Assembly (NCBI GenBank): GCA_937902695.1
Contig: CALFNI010000321.1
Coordinates: 1-12,091 of the forward strand
Length of the DNA stretch: 12,091 nt
Direction: 5' to 3'
Origin: an uncultured Rhodanobacteraceae bacterium
GTDB taxonomy: Bacteria > Pseudomonadota > Gammaproteobacteria > Xanthomonadales > Rhodanobacteraceae
The notes beneath the pieces are model-generated. The model ran no database searches, was not told where the DNA came from, and saw nothing but the letters and a program-made list of their open reading frames with translations. A program made the position numbers and the translations under genes. Positions 6,194 through 12,091 of this stretch are shown here, piece after piece (the stretch's first letter is position 1; each line of letters opens with the position of its first letter).

Positions 6194-6220
6194 ATGCTAC
6201 GATTCGCGGCCTCCCCGGCA
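6194..6220. promoter_or_regulatory. Putative divergent promoter between amidase and hydrolase genes
   Basis: On the plus strand TACGAT (6198-6203) is followed by TCGCGGCCTCCCCGGCA, ending 10 bases before the ATG at 6231. On the minus strand TAGCAT (6199-6194) is a similar -10 candidate for the amidase, about 41 bases from its ATG. The two hexamers overlap by TA, making a partly symmetric ATGCTACGAT core. No good -35 is seen for either, which lowers confidence. Confidence 0.4.
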
Positions 6221-6230
6221 CGATGCGCGC

Positions 6231-6743
6231 ATGAAAGGCACGGTCATCCTCTCGCACGGCCTCGAAAGCGGCCCCAATGCGACGAAAGTCTCCGCGCTCG
6301 CGCGCGTCGCCGACGTGCTCGGCTGGCGCAGCGTCCGGCCCGACTATCTCGACATCGACGCGCGCAAGGATCCGCGCGCGATCGATGCGCGCATTGCGCG
6401 CGTGCTCGCGAACACGCCGGCCGACGGGCGCGTCGTCTTCGGCGGATCGAGCATGGGCGCCTTCGTTTCCGGGTTCGCGTCGCTGGAACGCGAGGCTGCG
6501 GGCTTGTTCCTGCTCGCGCTGCCGCTCGAAATCCCGGGCTACTGGCGGCGTTTCGCGGCCGCTGCCGCGCCGACCGCCGTTGTGCACGGCTGGAACGACG
6601 AGATCTGCCCGGTCGACGCCGCGATCGATTTCGGACGCGCGCACGGCGCGACGCTGCATCTCGTCGACGACGATCACCGGCTCGGCAGGCACGTCGGCTT
6701 CTGCGCGGAGATGTTCCATCGCTTCCTGGTCGGGCTCGATTGA
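6231..6743 (+). CDS. Small alpha/beta-hydrolase (esterase-like)
   Basis: This 170-residue protein is a compact alpha/beta-hydrolase. It opens with a beta strand and HG oxyanion turn (VILSHGLESGP, 5-15). The nucleophile elbow is GGSSMG with Ser74, followed by Asp123 (HGWNDEICPVD) and His149 (DDDHRL), a complete Ser-Asp-His triad. The length is at the short end, as in YqiA- or RBBP9-like esterases, with no lid domain. There is no signal peptide, so it is cytosolic; the substrate cannot be told. The ATG at 6231 matches the start of the first strand; the Shine-Dalgarno is poor. It is separated from rlmKL by one base and is almost certainly co-transcribed with it, and it is divergent from the amidase. 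Confidence 0.87.
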   Translation: MKGTVILSHGLESGPNATKVSALARVADVLGWRSVRPDYLDIDARKDPRAIDARIARVLANTPADGRVVFGGSSMGAFVSGFASLEREAAGLFLLALPLEIPGYWRRFAAAAAPTAVVHGWNDEICPVDAAIDFGRAHGATLHLVDDDHRLGRHVGFCAEMFHRFLVGLD

Positions 6744-6744
6744 C

Positions 6745-8910
6745 GTGAGCGTCTCGCGCGCCTATTTCGCGACGTGCGCGAAAGGTCTCGAATACCTCCT
6801 GCGCGACGAGCTCGCGGCGCTCGGCGCGAGCGACGTGCACGAGAAGCTCGCCGGCGTCGCATTCGCGGGCGAGCTTGCGATCGGCTATCGCGCCTGCCTC
6901 GAATCGCGTCTTGCGAGCCGCATCCTGATGCCGCTCGCGGAGTTCGACGTGCCGAGCGCCGACGCGCTCTACGACGGCGTGCTCCGGATCGACTGGAGCG
7001 AGCACCTCGACGTGGCCGGCACGCTTGCGGTCGATGCCGTCGGCACGACGAGCACGCTCACGCATACGCAATACACCGCACAGCGCGTCAAGGATGCGAT
7101 CGTCGACCAGTTCCGCGACCGTGTCGGCGTGCGGCCCGGCGTCGATCTCGAGCGGCCGTCGGTGCGCATCAACGTGCGGCTGCATCGCAATGTTGCGACC
7201 GTGTCGATCGATCTCTCCGGCGCGCCGCTGCACCGCCGCGGCTGGCGGCGCGGGCAGGGCGAGGCGCCGCTGAAGGAGAACATCGCCGCGGCGATGCTGA
7301 TCCGCGGCGGCTGGCGCGACGCATTCGCCGGCGGCGGCGCGCTCGTCGATCCGATGTGCGGCTCGGCGACGCTTTTGATCGAAGGCGCGATGATGGCGGC
7401 GGACGTCGCGCCGGGCCTGCAACGCGACTATTTCGGATTTCTCGGCTGGCGGGGGCACGATGCGGTGCTCTGGTCTTCGCTGCGCGAGGCGGCAAAAGCG
7501 CGCGGCGAGGAAGGGCTTCGTCGCCTGCCGCCGGTGTTCTTCGGCTACGACGCCGATCCGCGCGTCCTGAACGAGGCGAGGCGCAACGCGCAGGCGGCCG
7601 GGCTCGCGGGATTCATCCAGCTCGCGCGGCAGGATGTGGAGCATCTGCACCGGCCCGACGGGACGGGCGGCGGGCTCGTCGTCTGCAATCCGCCGTACGG
7701 CGAGCGCATCGGCGAGCGGCGCGAATTGCCCGCGCTCTACGCGCAGCTCGGCTCGCGCCTGCGCAGCGAGTTCGCCGGCTGGCGCGCCTCGATCATCACG
7801 CTCGATGATGAGCTTGGGCATGCGCTCGGCCTGCGCGCGCAGAAACGCTACGTGCTGTTCAACGGGGCGCTCGAGTGCCGGCTGCTCGTGCTCGATCTCG
7901 CCGCGAGCGAACCCGCGCGCGAGCGGATCGGGAAGCCGCTCTCGGCCGGCGCCGAAGCGGTCGCGAACCGGATCACTAAGAATGCGCGGCACCTGCGCAA
8001 GCGGCTGGCGAAAGAGCGGATCGGTTGCTATCGCATCTACGATGCCGACATTCCGGAGTATGCGGCGGCCGTGGACATCTATATGGCCGTGGCGGGAGCG
8101 GGCGTCGGCCTGGCCTGGCTTCATATCCAGGAATACGCGCCGCCGCGCGATATTCCCGAGCACGTCGCGCGCGACCGCATGCGCGATCTCGTGCGCGCGG
8201 CCTCGAGCGCGCTCGACGTGCCGCGCGAGCGCATCGCGCTGAAGACGCGCTACAAGGCGAAGGGCGGCTCGAAGTACGGACGCATGGCCGAGCGCGGCGA
8301 GTTCCTCGTGGTCGAGGAAGCAGGCCTCGAGTTCGAAGTGAACCTCTTCGATTACCTGGACACGGGCCTTTTCCTCGACCACCGGCCGCTGCGGGCGAGG
8401 ATCGGCGAGATCGCCCGCGACGCGCGGTTCCTGAATCTCTTCTGCTACACGGCGACGGCGAGCGTCCACGCCGCCGCCGGCGGCGCGCGATCGACGACGA
8501 GCGTCGATCTTTCGGCCACCTACCTCGAATGGGCGTCGCGCAACTTCGGGCTGAACGGGTTCAGCGGCGCGCCGCACCTGCTCGTTCAGGCCGACGTGAT
8601 GAAGTGGCTGGAGCACGACCGCGGCACGTACGACCTCATCTTCGTCGATCCGCCGACATTCTCGAACTCCAAGCGCACCGACGACTTCGACGTCCAGCGC
8701 GATCATGTGCGGCTTCTGAAATTGTGTGTTGCCCGGCTCGCGCGCGACGGGCTCGTGCTGTTCTCGAACAACGCGCGGCGGTTCAGGCTGGATCGCGAAG
8801 CGCTCGCCGGTTGCGATGTGCGCGACATCACACTCTCGACGATACCGTTCGATTTCGCGCGCAATCCGCGCATCCACGCGTGCTTCGAGATCACGCACGC
8901 GGCAACCTGA
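6745..8910 (+). CDS. rlmL: Bifunctional 23S rRNA guanine methyltransferase RlmKL
   Basis: RlmKL methylates 23S rRNA during 50S assembly: the N-terminal half (RlmL) makes m2G2445 and the C-terminal half (RlmK) makes m7G2069 (E. coli numbering). With a GTG start at 6745 the protein has 721 residues, against 702 in E. coli. A THUMP RNA-binding domain covers about 45-155. The RlmL domain has SAM motif DPMCGSATLLIEG from 202 and the amino-methyltransferase motif NPPYGER at 315-321. The RlmK domain has LNLFCYTATASVHAA from 563, GGARSTTSVDLSATYLEWA after it, and VDPPTFSNSKR from 634. The GTG gives the family N-terminus (YFATCAKGLEYLL); no in-frame ATG fits. It begins one base after the hydrolase stop, without a clear RBS, which suggests translational coupling. 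Also called rlmKL or ycbY. Confidence 0.96.
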   Translation: MSVSRAYFATCAKGLEYLLRDELAALGASDVHEKLAGVAFAGELAIGYRACLESRLASRILMPLAEFDVPSADALYDGVLRIDWSEHLDVAGTLAVDAVGTTSTLTHTQYTAQRVKDAIVDQFRDRVGVRPGVDLERPSVRINVRLHRNVATVSIDLSGAPLHRRGWRRGQGEAPLKENIAAAMLIRGGWRDAFAGGGALVDPMCGSATLLIEGAMMAADVAPGLQRDYFGFLGWRGHDAVLWSSLREAAKARGEEGLRRLPPVFFGYDADPRVLNEARRNAQAAGLAGFIQLARQDVEHLHRPDGTGGGLVVCNPPYGERIGERRELPALYAQLGSRLRSEFAGWRASIITLDDELGHALGLRAQKRYVLFNGALECRLLVLDLAASEPARERIGKPLSAGAEAVANRITKNARHLRKRLAKERIGCYRIYDADIPEYAAAVDIYMAVAGAGVGLAWLHIQEYAPPRDIPEHVARDRMRDLVRAASSALDVPRERIALKTRYKAKGGSKYGRMAERGEFLVVEEAGLEFEVNLFDYLDTGLFLDHRPLRARIGEIARDARFLNLFCYTATASVHAAAGGARSTTSVDLSATYLEWASRNFGLNGFSGAPHLLVQADVMKWLEHDRGTYDLIFVDPPTFSNSKRTDDFDVQRDHVRLLKLCVARLARDGLVLFSNNARRFRLDREALAGCDVRDITLSTIPFDFARNPRIHACFEITHAAT

Positions 8911-9003
8911 GCATTGCAAAACGCTGACGTTTCGTTAACGGTGCGGGCTCAACAATTTCAGTGGCGATTCAGGGCTCCGACTCCAGTATCGGCGTCAGTC
9001 CTG

Positions 9004-9010
9004 AAGGAGG
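9004..9010 (+). promoter_or_regulatory. Strong Shine-Dalgarno AAGGAGG
   Basis: AAGGAGG lies 10 bases before the ATG at 9021 and decides that start over the in-frame ATG at 8961. It is the strongest ribosome-binding site in the window, suggesting high expression of the small exported protein. Confidence 0.7.
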
Positions 9011-9020
9011 GATTGCAACC

Positions 9021-9440
9021 ATGTCATTACGCAAGAACAGCGTTCGCTCCGCGTTGCTGGGCCTTGTGTTGGCCGGTGCGGCGTTCGCAGCGCCGTCTGC
9101 GTTCGCGCGCGGTCACGTCAGCTTCGGTCTCAGCATCGGCGTGCCGGCTTACGGCTACGGTTACGGCTACGGCGCGTCCTACTATCCGGCACCGGCGTAT
9201 TACGCACCGGCCTATTACGAACCGGCCTACTACCCGGCGTATTACCCGTCGGCGTATTACCCGTCGTACTACCCCTACGGCGGCGCGTCGGTCTATTACT
9301 ACGGCGGCGGTCGCGGCCATTACGGGCACGGCGGCCACGGCCACGGCTATTACCACGGCGGTGGCGGCTACCGCGGTCACGGCGGCAATTACGGCCATGG
9401 CGGCGGCTACCACAACACCGGTTACTACCACGGTCACTGA
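9021..9440 (+). CDS. Exported low-complexity Tyr/Pro- and Gly/His-rich protein
   Basis: This 139-residue protein starts with a signal peptide (basic MSLRKNSVR, hydrophobic core LLGLVLAG, cleavage near SAFA-RG, about residue 29). After a short HVSFGLSIGVPAYGY stretch comes a Tyr/Pro/Ala repeat zone (about 53-93) with units such as APAYYAPAYYEP and YYPSAYYPSYYP. A Gly/His/Tyr-rich tail (about 100-139) follows, with GHYGHGGHGHGYYHGG. It resembles the short exported PXPV/YYxP-type proteins common in Xanthomonadales, of unknown function. The histidine-rich tail could bind metal ions; this is inference only. Expression signals are strong: AAGGAGG RBS and a good terminator 66 bases after the stop. 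It lies 110 bases after rlmKL and may have its own promoter, but I could not place one. Confidence 0.85.
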   Translation: MSLRKNSVRSALLGLVLAGAAFAAPSAFARGHVSFGLSIGVPAYGYGYGYGASYYPAPAYYAPAYYEPAYYPAYYPSAYYPSYYPYGGASVYYYGGGRGHYGHGGHGHGYYHGGGGYRGHGGNYGHGGGYHNTGYYHGH

Positions 9441-9506
9441 CCGCGGTTGAAGCTCAAGCGCTGGTAGCGTACCCCTCCCTCCCCCTTCCCCGTTACCAGC
9501 GTACCG

Positions 9507-9541
9507 CCCCGCGACGATTTCCCCTGGTCGTCGCGGGGTTT
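9507..9541 (+). terminator. Rho-independent terminator
   Basis: CCCCGCGACGA (9507-9517) pairs perfectly with TCGTCGCGGGG (9528-9538) across a 10-base loop, followed by TTTCTTATTT. This is a standard intrinsic terminator for the exported-protein gene at 9021-9440. Confidence 0.88.
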
Positions 9542-9607
9542 CTTATTTCCGGGCCCCGCATTCCGGGGCATGGTGCGCTGCAGAGGCCGCCGGACGGCGC
9601 CACGCGT

Positions 9608-9630
9608 TATCATCGCGGCCTTCCCCGGCA
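9608..9630 (+). promoter_or_regulatory. Putative promoter of the methyltransferase gene
   Basis: TATCAT (9608-9613) followed by CGCGGCCTTCCCCGGCA ends exactly 10 bases before the ATG at 9641. Nearly the same block stands at the same distance from the ATG at 6231. No clear -35 was seen. Confidence 0.42.
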
Positions 9631-9640
9631 GGACGGGTGC

Positions 9641-10276
9641 ATGAGCCACGATCGACCCCGCGCGAGACGCGACACGCAAGGCCGGCGCAGCGGCACGCCC
9701 GTGCAGCCGGACGCGTGGACGTTCTTCCGCCAGTGGCTGCGCAATCCTCGGGCGATGGCGGCGCTCTCGCCGTCCAGCCGTCAGCTGGCGAAGCTGATGA
9801 TCGAGCAGCTTCCGGCCGGCGCGCGGCACATCGTCGAGCTCGGCGGCGGCACCGGCGTGTTCACGCAGGCGCTGCTCGAGCACGGGATCGTGCCGGCGGA
9901 ACTGCTCGTCGTCGAGCTCAACGAGGAGCTGCACCAGCTCCTGATGCGGCGCTTTCCGGCCGTGAACGTGGTCTGCGGCGATGCGCAGGAGCTCGCCGCG
10001 ATCGTCCGCGACAGCGGCTTCACTGACGGGGCGAGCGGCGTCGACGCCGTGGTCAGCGGACTTGGCATGCTGTCGATTCCGCGCGCGACGCAGCGCGCGA
10101 TCGTGACCGGCGTCTTCGACGTGCTGCGCGACGGCGGCTGCTTCATCCAGTTCACCTACGGGCCCGCGAGCCCGGTCTCGCGCGAGCTCCTGAATGAGCT
10201 CGGCCTCAAGGTCGAGCGCGCCGGCGTCGCCTGGCTGAACGTGCCGCCGGCGACGGTGTACGTCTACAGGCGCTGA
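9641..10276 (+). CDS. Class I SAM methyltransferase, PmtA-like (phospholipid N-methyltransferase type)
   Basis: This 211-residue protein has a Rossmann SAM-binding fold: motif I VELGGGTGVF (65-74), acidic Glu92 at the end of strand 2 (LLVVELNEEL), Gly-Asp at 113-114 (VVCGDAQEL), and VVSGLGMLSIP (137-147). The preceding FFRQWLRNPRAMAALSPSS (28-46) and the end block FIQFTYGPASPVSRE ... WLNVPPATVYVYRR are the pattern of the bacterial PmtA group, which methylates phosphatidylethanolamine, and of related small methyltransferases. The lipid substrate is family-based inference; rRNA-dimethylase-like relatives are the alternative. No membrane segment is seen. The ATG at 9641 is preceded by AGGA (9630-9633). 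It is a single-gene unit, downstream of the terminator at 9507 and convergent with the S9 peptidase gene. Confidence 0.8.
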   Translation: MSHDRPRARRDTQGRRSGTPVQPDAWTFFRQWLRNPRAMAALSPSSRQLAKLMIEQLPAGARHIVELGGGTGVFTQALLEHGIVPAELLVVELNEELHQLLMRRFPAVNVVCGDAQELAAIVRDSGFTDGASGVDAVVSGLGMLSIPRATQRAIVTGVFDVLRDGGCFIQFTYGPASPVSRELLNELGLKVERAGVAWLNVPPATVYVYRR

Positions 10277-10298
10277 GCGCGCGTCAGCCGGTGGAACA

Positions 10299-10314
10299 GG
10301 CGGCACGTGCCGCC
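10299..10314. repeat. 16-bp perfect palindrome between convergent genes
   Basis: GGCGGCACGTGCCGCC is fully self-complementary. It lies 22 bases after the methyltransferase stop and 44 bases beyond the peptidase stop. It could form a hairpin on both transcripts but has no T-run on either side, so a terminator role is only possible. Confidence 0.4.
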
Positions 10315-10358
10315 GGCAGGATGAGACTTCGCATGCGTGGACTCCGGCGCGGGCCGCC

Positions 10359-12091
10359 TCAGTTTCCGGCCGCGCTCGCGTTCATCGGAATCGCGCGATG
10401 CCGCTCGAACCAGCCGATCGTATTCAATACCTGCGCGAGCATGTTGCTCGGTCGCGTATTGATTTCGTGCGAAGCGCCGGGAATCCGCACGAGCGCGGTG
10501 TCGATCCTGCGCAGCTTCAGGGCCTGGTAGAACTGCTCGGCTTCGGAGCTCGGCGTGCGGTGATCGTCCTCGCCGGTGATCATCATGGTCGGCGTCTTCA
10601 CGTTGCCGACGTAGGTGATCGGCGAGCGCTCCATGTAGTTCTTCTGCTGTTCCCACGGCACGCCGGGGAACCAGTATTTCGCGAACAGCGTGTAGAGATC
10701 GCTGGTCAGCGTGAAGCTGTACCAGTTGATGACCGGCTTGGCGACGACCGCCGCGCGGAAGCGGTCGTTGTGGCCGACGATCCATGCCGTCAGCACGCCG
10801 CCGCCGCTGCCGCCGGTGACGAAGAGGTTCGACGTGTCGACCGAGCCGCGCGAGATCACCGCGTCGACGACGCTCATGAGATCGTCGTAGTCGTTGCCCG
10901 GGTACGCGTTCTGGATCAGGTTCGCGAACTCGCTGCCGTAGCTTGTCGAGCCGCGCGGGTTCGCGTAGACGACGATGTAGCCCTGCGCCGCGTAGAGCTG
11001 CGTCTCGGGTGCGAAGCGCGGCCCGTAGTTCGCGAACGGGCCGCCGTGAATTTCAAGCATCAGCGGATATTTCTTCAACGCGTCGAAGTCCGGCGGCGTG
11101 ACGATCCAGGCCTCGACCTCGCGCCCGTCGGCCGACGACTTGACGCGCATCTCCTCGACCTTGCCGAGCCTGCGATGGCCGAGCAGGTTCGCGTTGAGAT
11201 CAGTCAGCGAACGCGGCTTGCCGCCGCGATCGACGATCGCGACGTCGGCCGGGCGGTATTCGCTGACGCGCGTGTATGCGATGCGTCCGCCCGCAATCGA
11301 CATCGAGCCGCCGGCATACGGCCGCCCGATCGCCGTGCCGCCGAGATCGTCGGCGAGCGTCTCGACCTTGCCGCCGTCGGCGGCGACCCAGCCGATGCGC
11401 GTCATGCCGTGATCGTCGTAGTGGAAGACGAGGCCCTTGTTGCCGTCCCAGCCGAGATCGTCGGCGTCGAAGTCGAAGCTGGCCGTCAGCACGCGCGGCG
11501 CGCCGCCGGCAAGATCCATGACGTAGACGTGCGAGGCCTGATACGGCTTGCCGTTGTCGTCGAAGCCGAGCCACGCGACGCGCTTGCCGTCCGGCGACAC
11601 CACGGCGCCCTGGTCGGGTCCCTTGCGATGCGTCAGCTGCGCCGTCGCGCCGGAATCGACGTCGACGCGAAAGAGCTCGCTTTCGAGCGGCTCGTACTCC
11701 CAGTCGTCGTCGAAGTTGCTCGCCACGATCACCGCGCGGTTGTCCCGCGTCCACGCCGGCGTGCCCATGAAATTGTGCTTGCCCCCGGTGACCTGCCGCG
11801 GCGCTCCGCCGTCGGCCGCGACGACGAACACATGCGTGTAGCCCGGATCCACGTAGCCGCCGCCGTCGATGCGGTAGGTGACGCGGTTGATCACGTGCGG
11901 CGGCGCGGCCCATTCGGCGCCTTTCGGCGGCGAGGGCATCTGCGCCAGCGTCAGATCCGGCGCGGCGACGCGCATCGTGAACGCGATCCACTTGCCGTCG
12001 GGCGAGAAGGTGAGCCCGCGCGGCGCTTGCGTCAGGTGCGTGACCGCCGCCGATTCGCCCGAATCCATCCAGCGCATGAAGATCTGCGACT
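10359..12091 (-). CDS. S9-family serine peptidase (prolyl oligopeptidase type), 5' end outside window
   Basis: Open to the right edge; 577 C-terminal residues are visible, reading in as SQIFMRWMDSGES, so the ATG at 12077 is internal. The N-terminal part is a beta-propeller with repeated blade motifs (LTFSPDGKWIAF, GTPAWTRDNRAVI, AVVSPDGKRVAWLGFDD). The C-terminal alpha/beta-hydrolase domain starts near YPLMLEIHGGPFANYG (337-352 counting from the Met at 12077). The catalytic triad is Ser424 (TGGSGGG), Asp505 (GEDDHRTP) and His537 (GASHEIN). The family cleaves short peptides, as acylaminoacyl- or dipeptidyl-peptidases; the exact specificity is not visible. A signal peptide, frequent in xanthomonad members, would be in the missing part. 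It ends 82 bases from the convergent methyltransferase gene. Confidence 0.93.
   Translation of the reverse strand, partial: SQIFMRWMDSGESAAVTHLTQAPRGLTFSPDGKWIAFTMRVAAPDLTLAQMPSPPKGAEWAAPPHVINRVTYRIDGGGYVDPGYTHVFVVAADGGAPRQVTGGKHNFMGTPAWTRDNRAVIVASNFDDDWEYEPLESELFRVDVDSGATAQLTHRKGPDQGAVVSPDGKRVAWLGFDDNGKPYQASHVYVMDLAGGAPRVLTASFDFDADDLGWDGNKGLVFHYDDHGMTRIGWVAADGGKVETLADDLGGTAIGRPYAGGSMSIAGGRIAYTRVSEYRPADVAIVDRGGKPRSLTDLNANLLGHRRLGKVEEMRVKSSADGREVEAWIVTPPDFDALKKYPLMLEIHGGPFANYGPRFAPETQLYAAQGYIVVYANPRGSTSYGSEFANLIQNAYPGNDYDDLMSVVDAVISRGSVDTSNLFVTGGSGGGVLTAWIVGHNDRFRAAVVAKPVINWYSFTLTSDLYTLFAKYWFPGVPWEQQKNYMERSPITYVGNVKTPTMMITGEDDHRTPSSEAEQFYQALKLRRIDTALVRIPGASHEINTRPSNMLAQVLNTIGWFERHRAIPMNASAAGN

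Noticed and set aside
6244..8919. 891-codon open frame on the minus strand opposite rlmKL
   Set aside because: It is very rich in Arg, Ala, Glu and Asp, has no recognisable domain, and lies exactly antisense to a clear RlmKL gene. Long antisense frames are expected in GC-rich DNA.
8911..8960. Promoter for the exported protein (TTGCAA at 8914 with AACGGT or TTAACG)
   Set aside because: The -10 matches and spacing are poor; a promoter is likely in 8911-9003 but I cannot place it.
9459..9501. Hairpin CGCTGGTA...TACCAGCG downstream of the exported-protein gene
   Set aside because: The arms are only 8 bp with a loop of about 27 bases, and the clear terminator follows directly; it may be chance.
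1903..10276. Defence system, prophage or integrative element
   Set aside because: All genes with recognisable families are core metabolism, RNA modification or envelope functions; there is no integrase, transposase, nuclease, toxin-antitoxin pair or base-composition break.

Overview
This window reads as an ordinary chromosomal stretch of a GC-rich gammaproteobacterium, most likely a Xanthomonadales relative (Rhodanobacteraceae/Xanthomonadaceae-like). The reasons are a fused RlmKL rRNA methyltransferase, a gammaproteobacterial-type Bpt aminoacyltransferase, PurT, a DUF2007-like 'pathogenicity-like' small protein, an S9 peptidase with GGSGGG active site, and dispersed intergenic repeats of the 'GGAATGACGA' and 'GAACCACGAAG' kinds. 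The taxonomic call is inference from families and style; no marker gene was compared.

Layout. Positions 1-306 hold no gene: two perfect palindromes (1-32, 35-54), then a run of degenerate hairpin units (114-258). A secreted transglutaminase-like protein (307-1746, minus) faces away from purT and an 88-residue protein of unknown function (1903-3382, plus). A copy of a palindromic repeat (1795-1876) fills about half of the gap between them. A perfect hairpin (3385-3414) separates these from a compact minus-strand operon read tesB, DUF2007-like membrane protein, bpt (5444 to 3459), with gaps of 11 and 10 bases. A second copy of the palindromic repeat (5489-5580) follows, and its end supplies the stop codon of an AmpD-family amidase (5571-6152, minus). 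Divergent from the amidase are an alpha/beta hydrolase (6231-6743) and rlmKL (6745-8910, GTG start, one base after the hydrolase stop). Then come a small exported Tyr/Pro- and Gly/His-rich protein (9021-9440) with a clear rho-independent terminator, a PmtA-like SAM methyltransferase (9641-10276), and, convergent with it, the 3' part of an S9 serine peptidase gene (10359 to beyond the window end).

Functionally the genes are housekeeping or cell-envelope functions: purine synthesis from formate, N-degron tagging (Bpt), acyl-CoA hydrolysis, muropeptide recycling, 23S rRNA guanine methylation, and peptide or lipid turnover. I found no defence system, prophage, transposase, CRISPR array, tRNA or rRNA. 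The most interesting material is non-coding: the paired palindromic repeats placed at gene boundaries, the covarying hairpin units at the left edge, and a similar -10/leader block upstream of three or four genes. None of this amounts to a new system on the evidence of the sequence alone.
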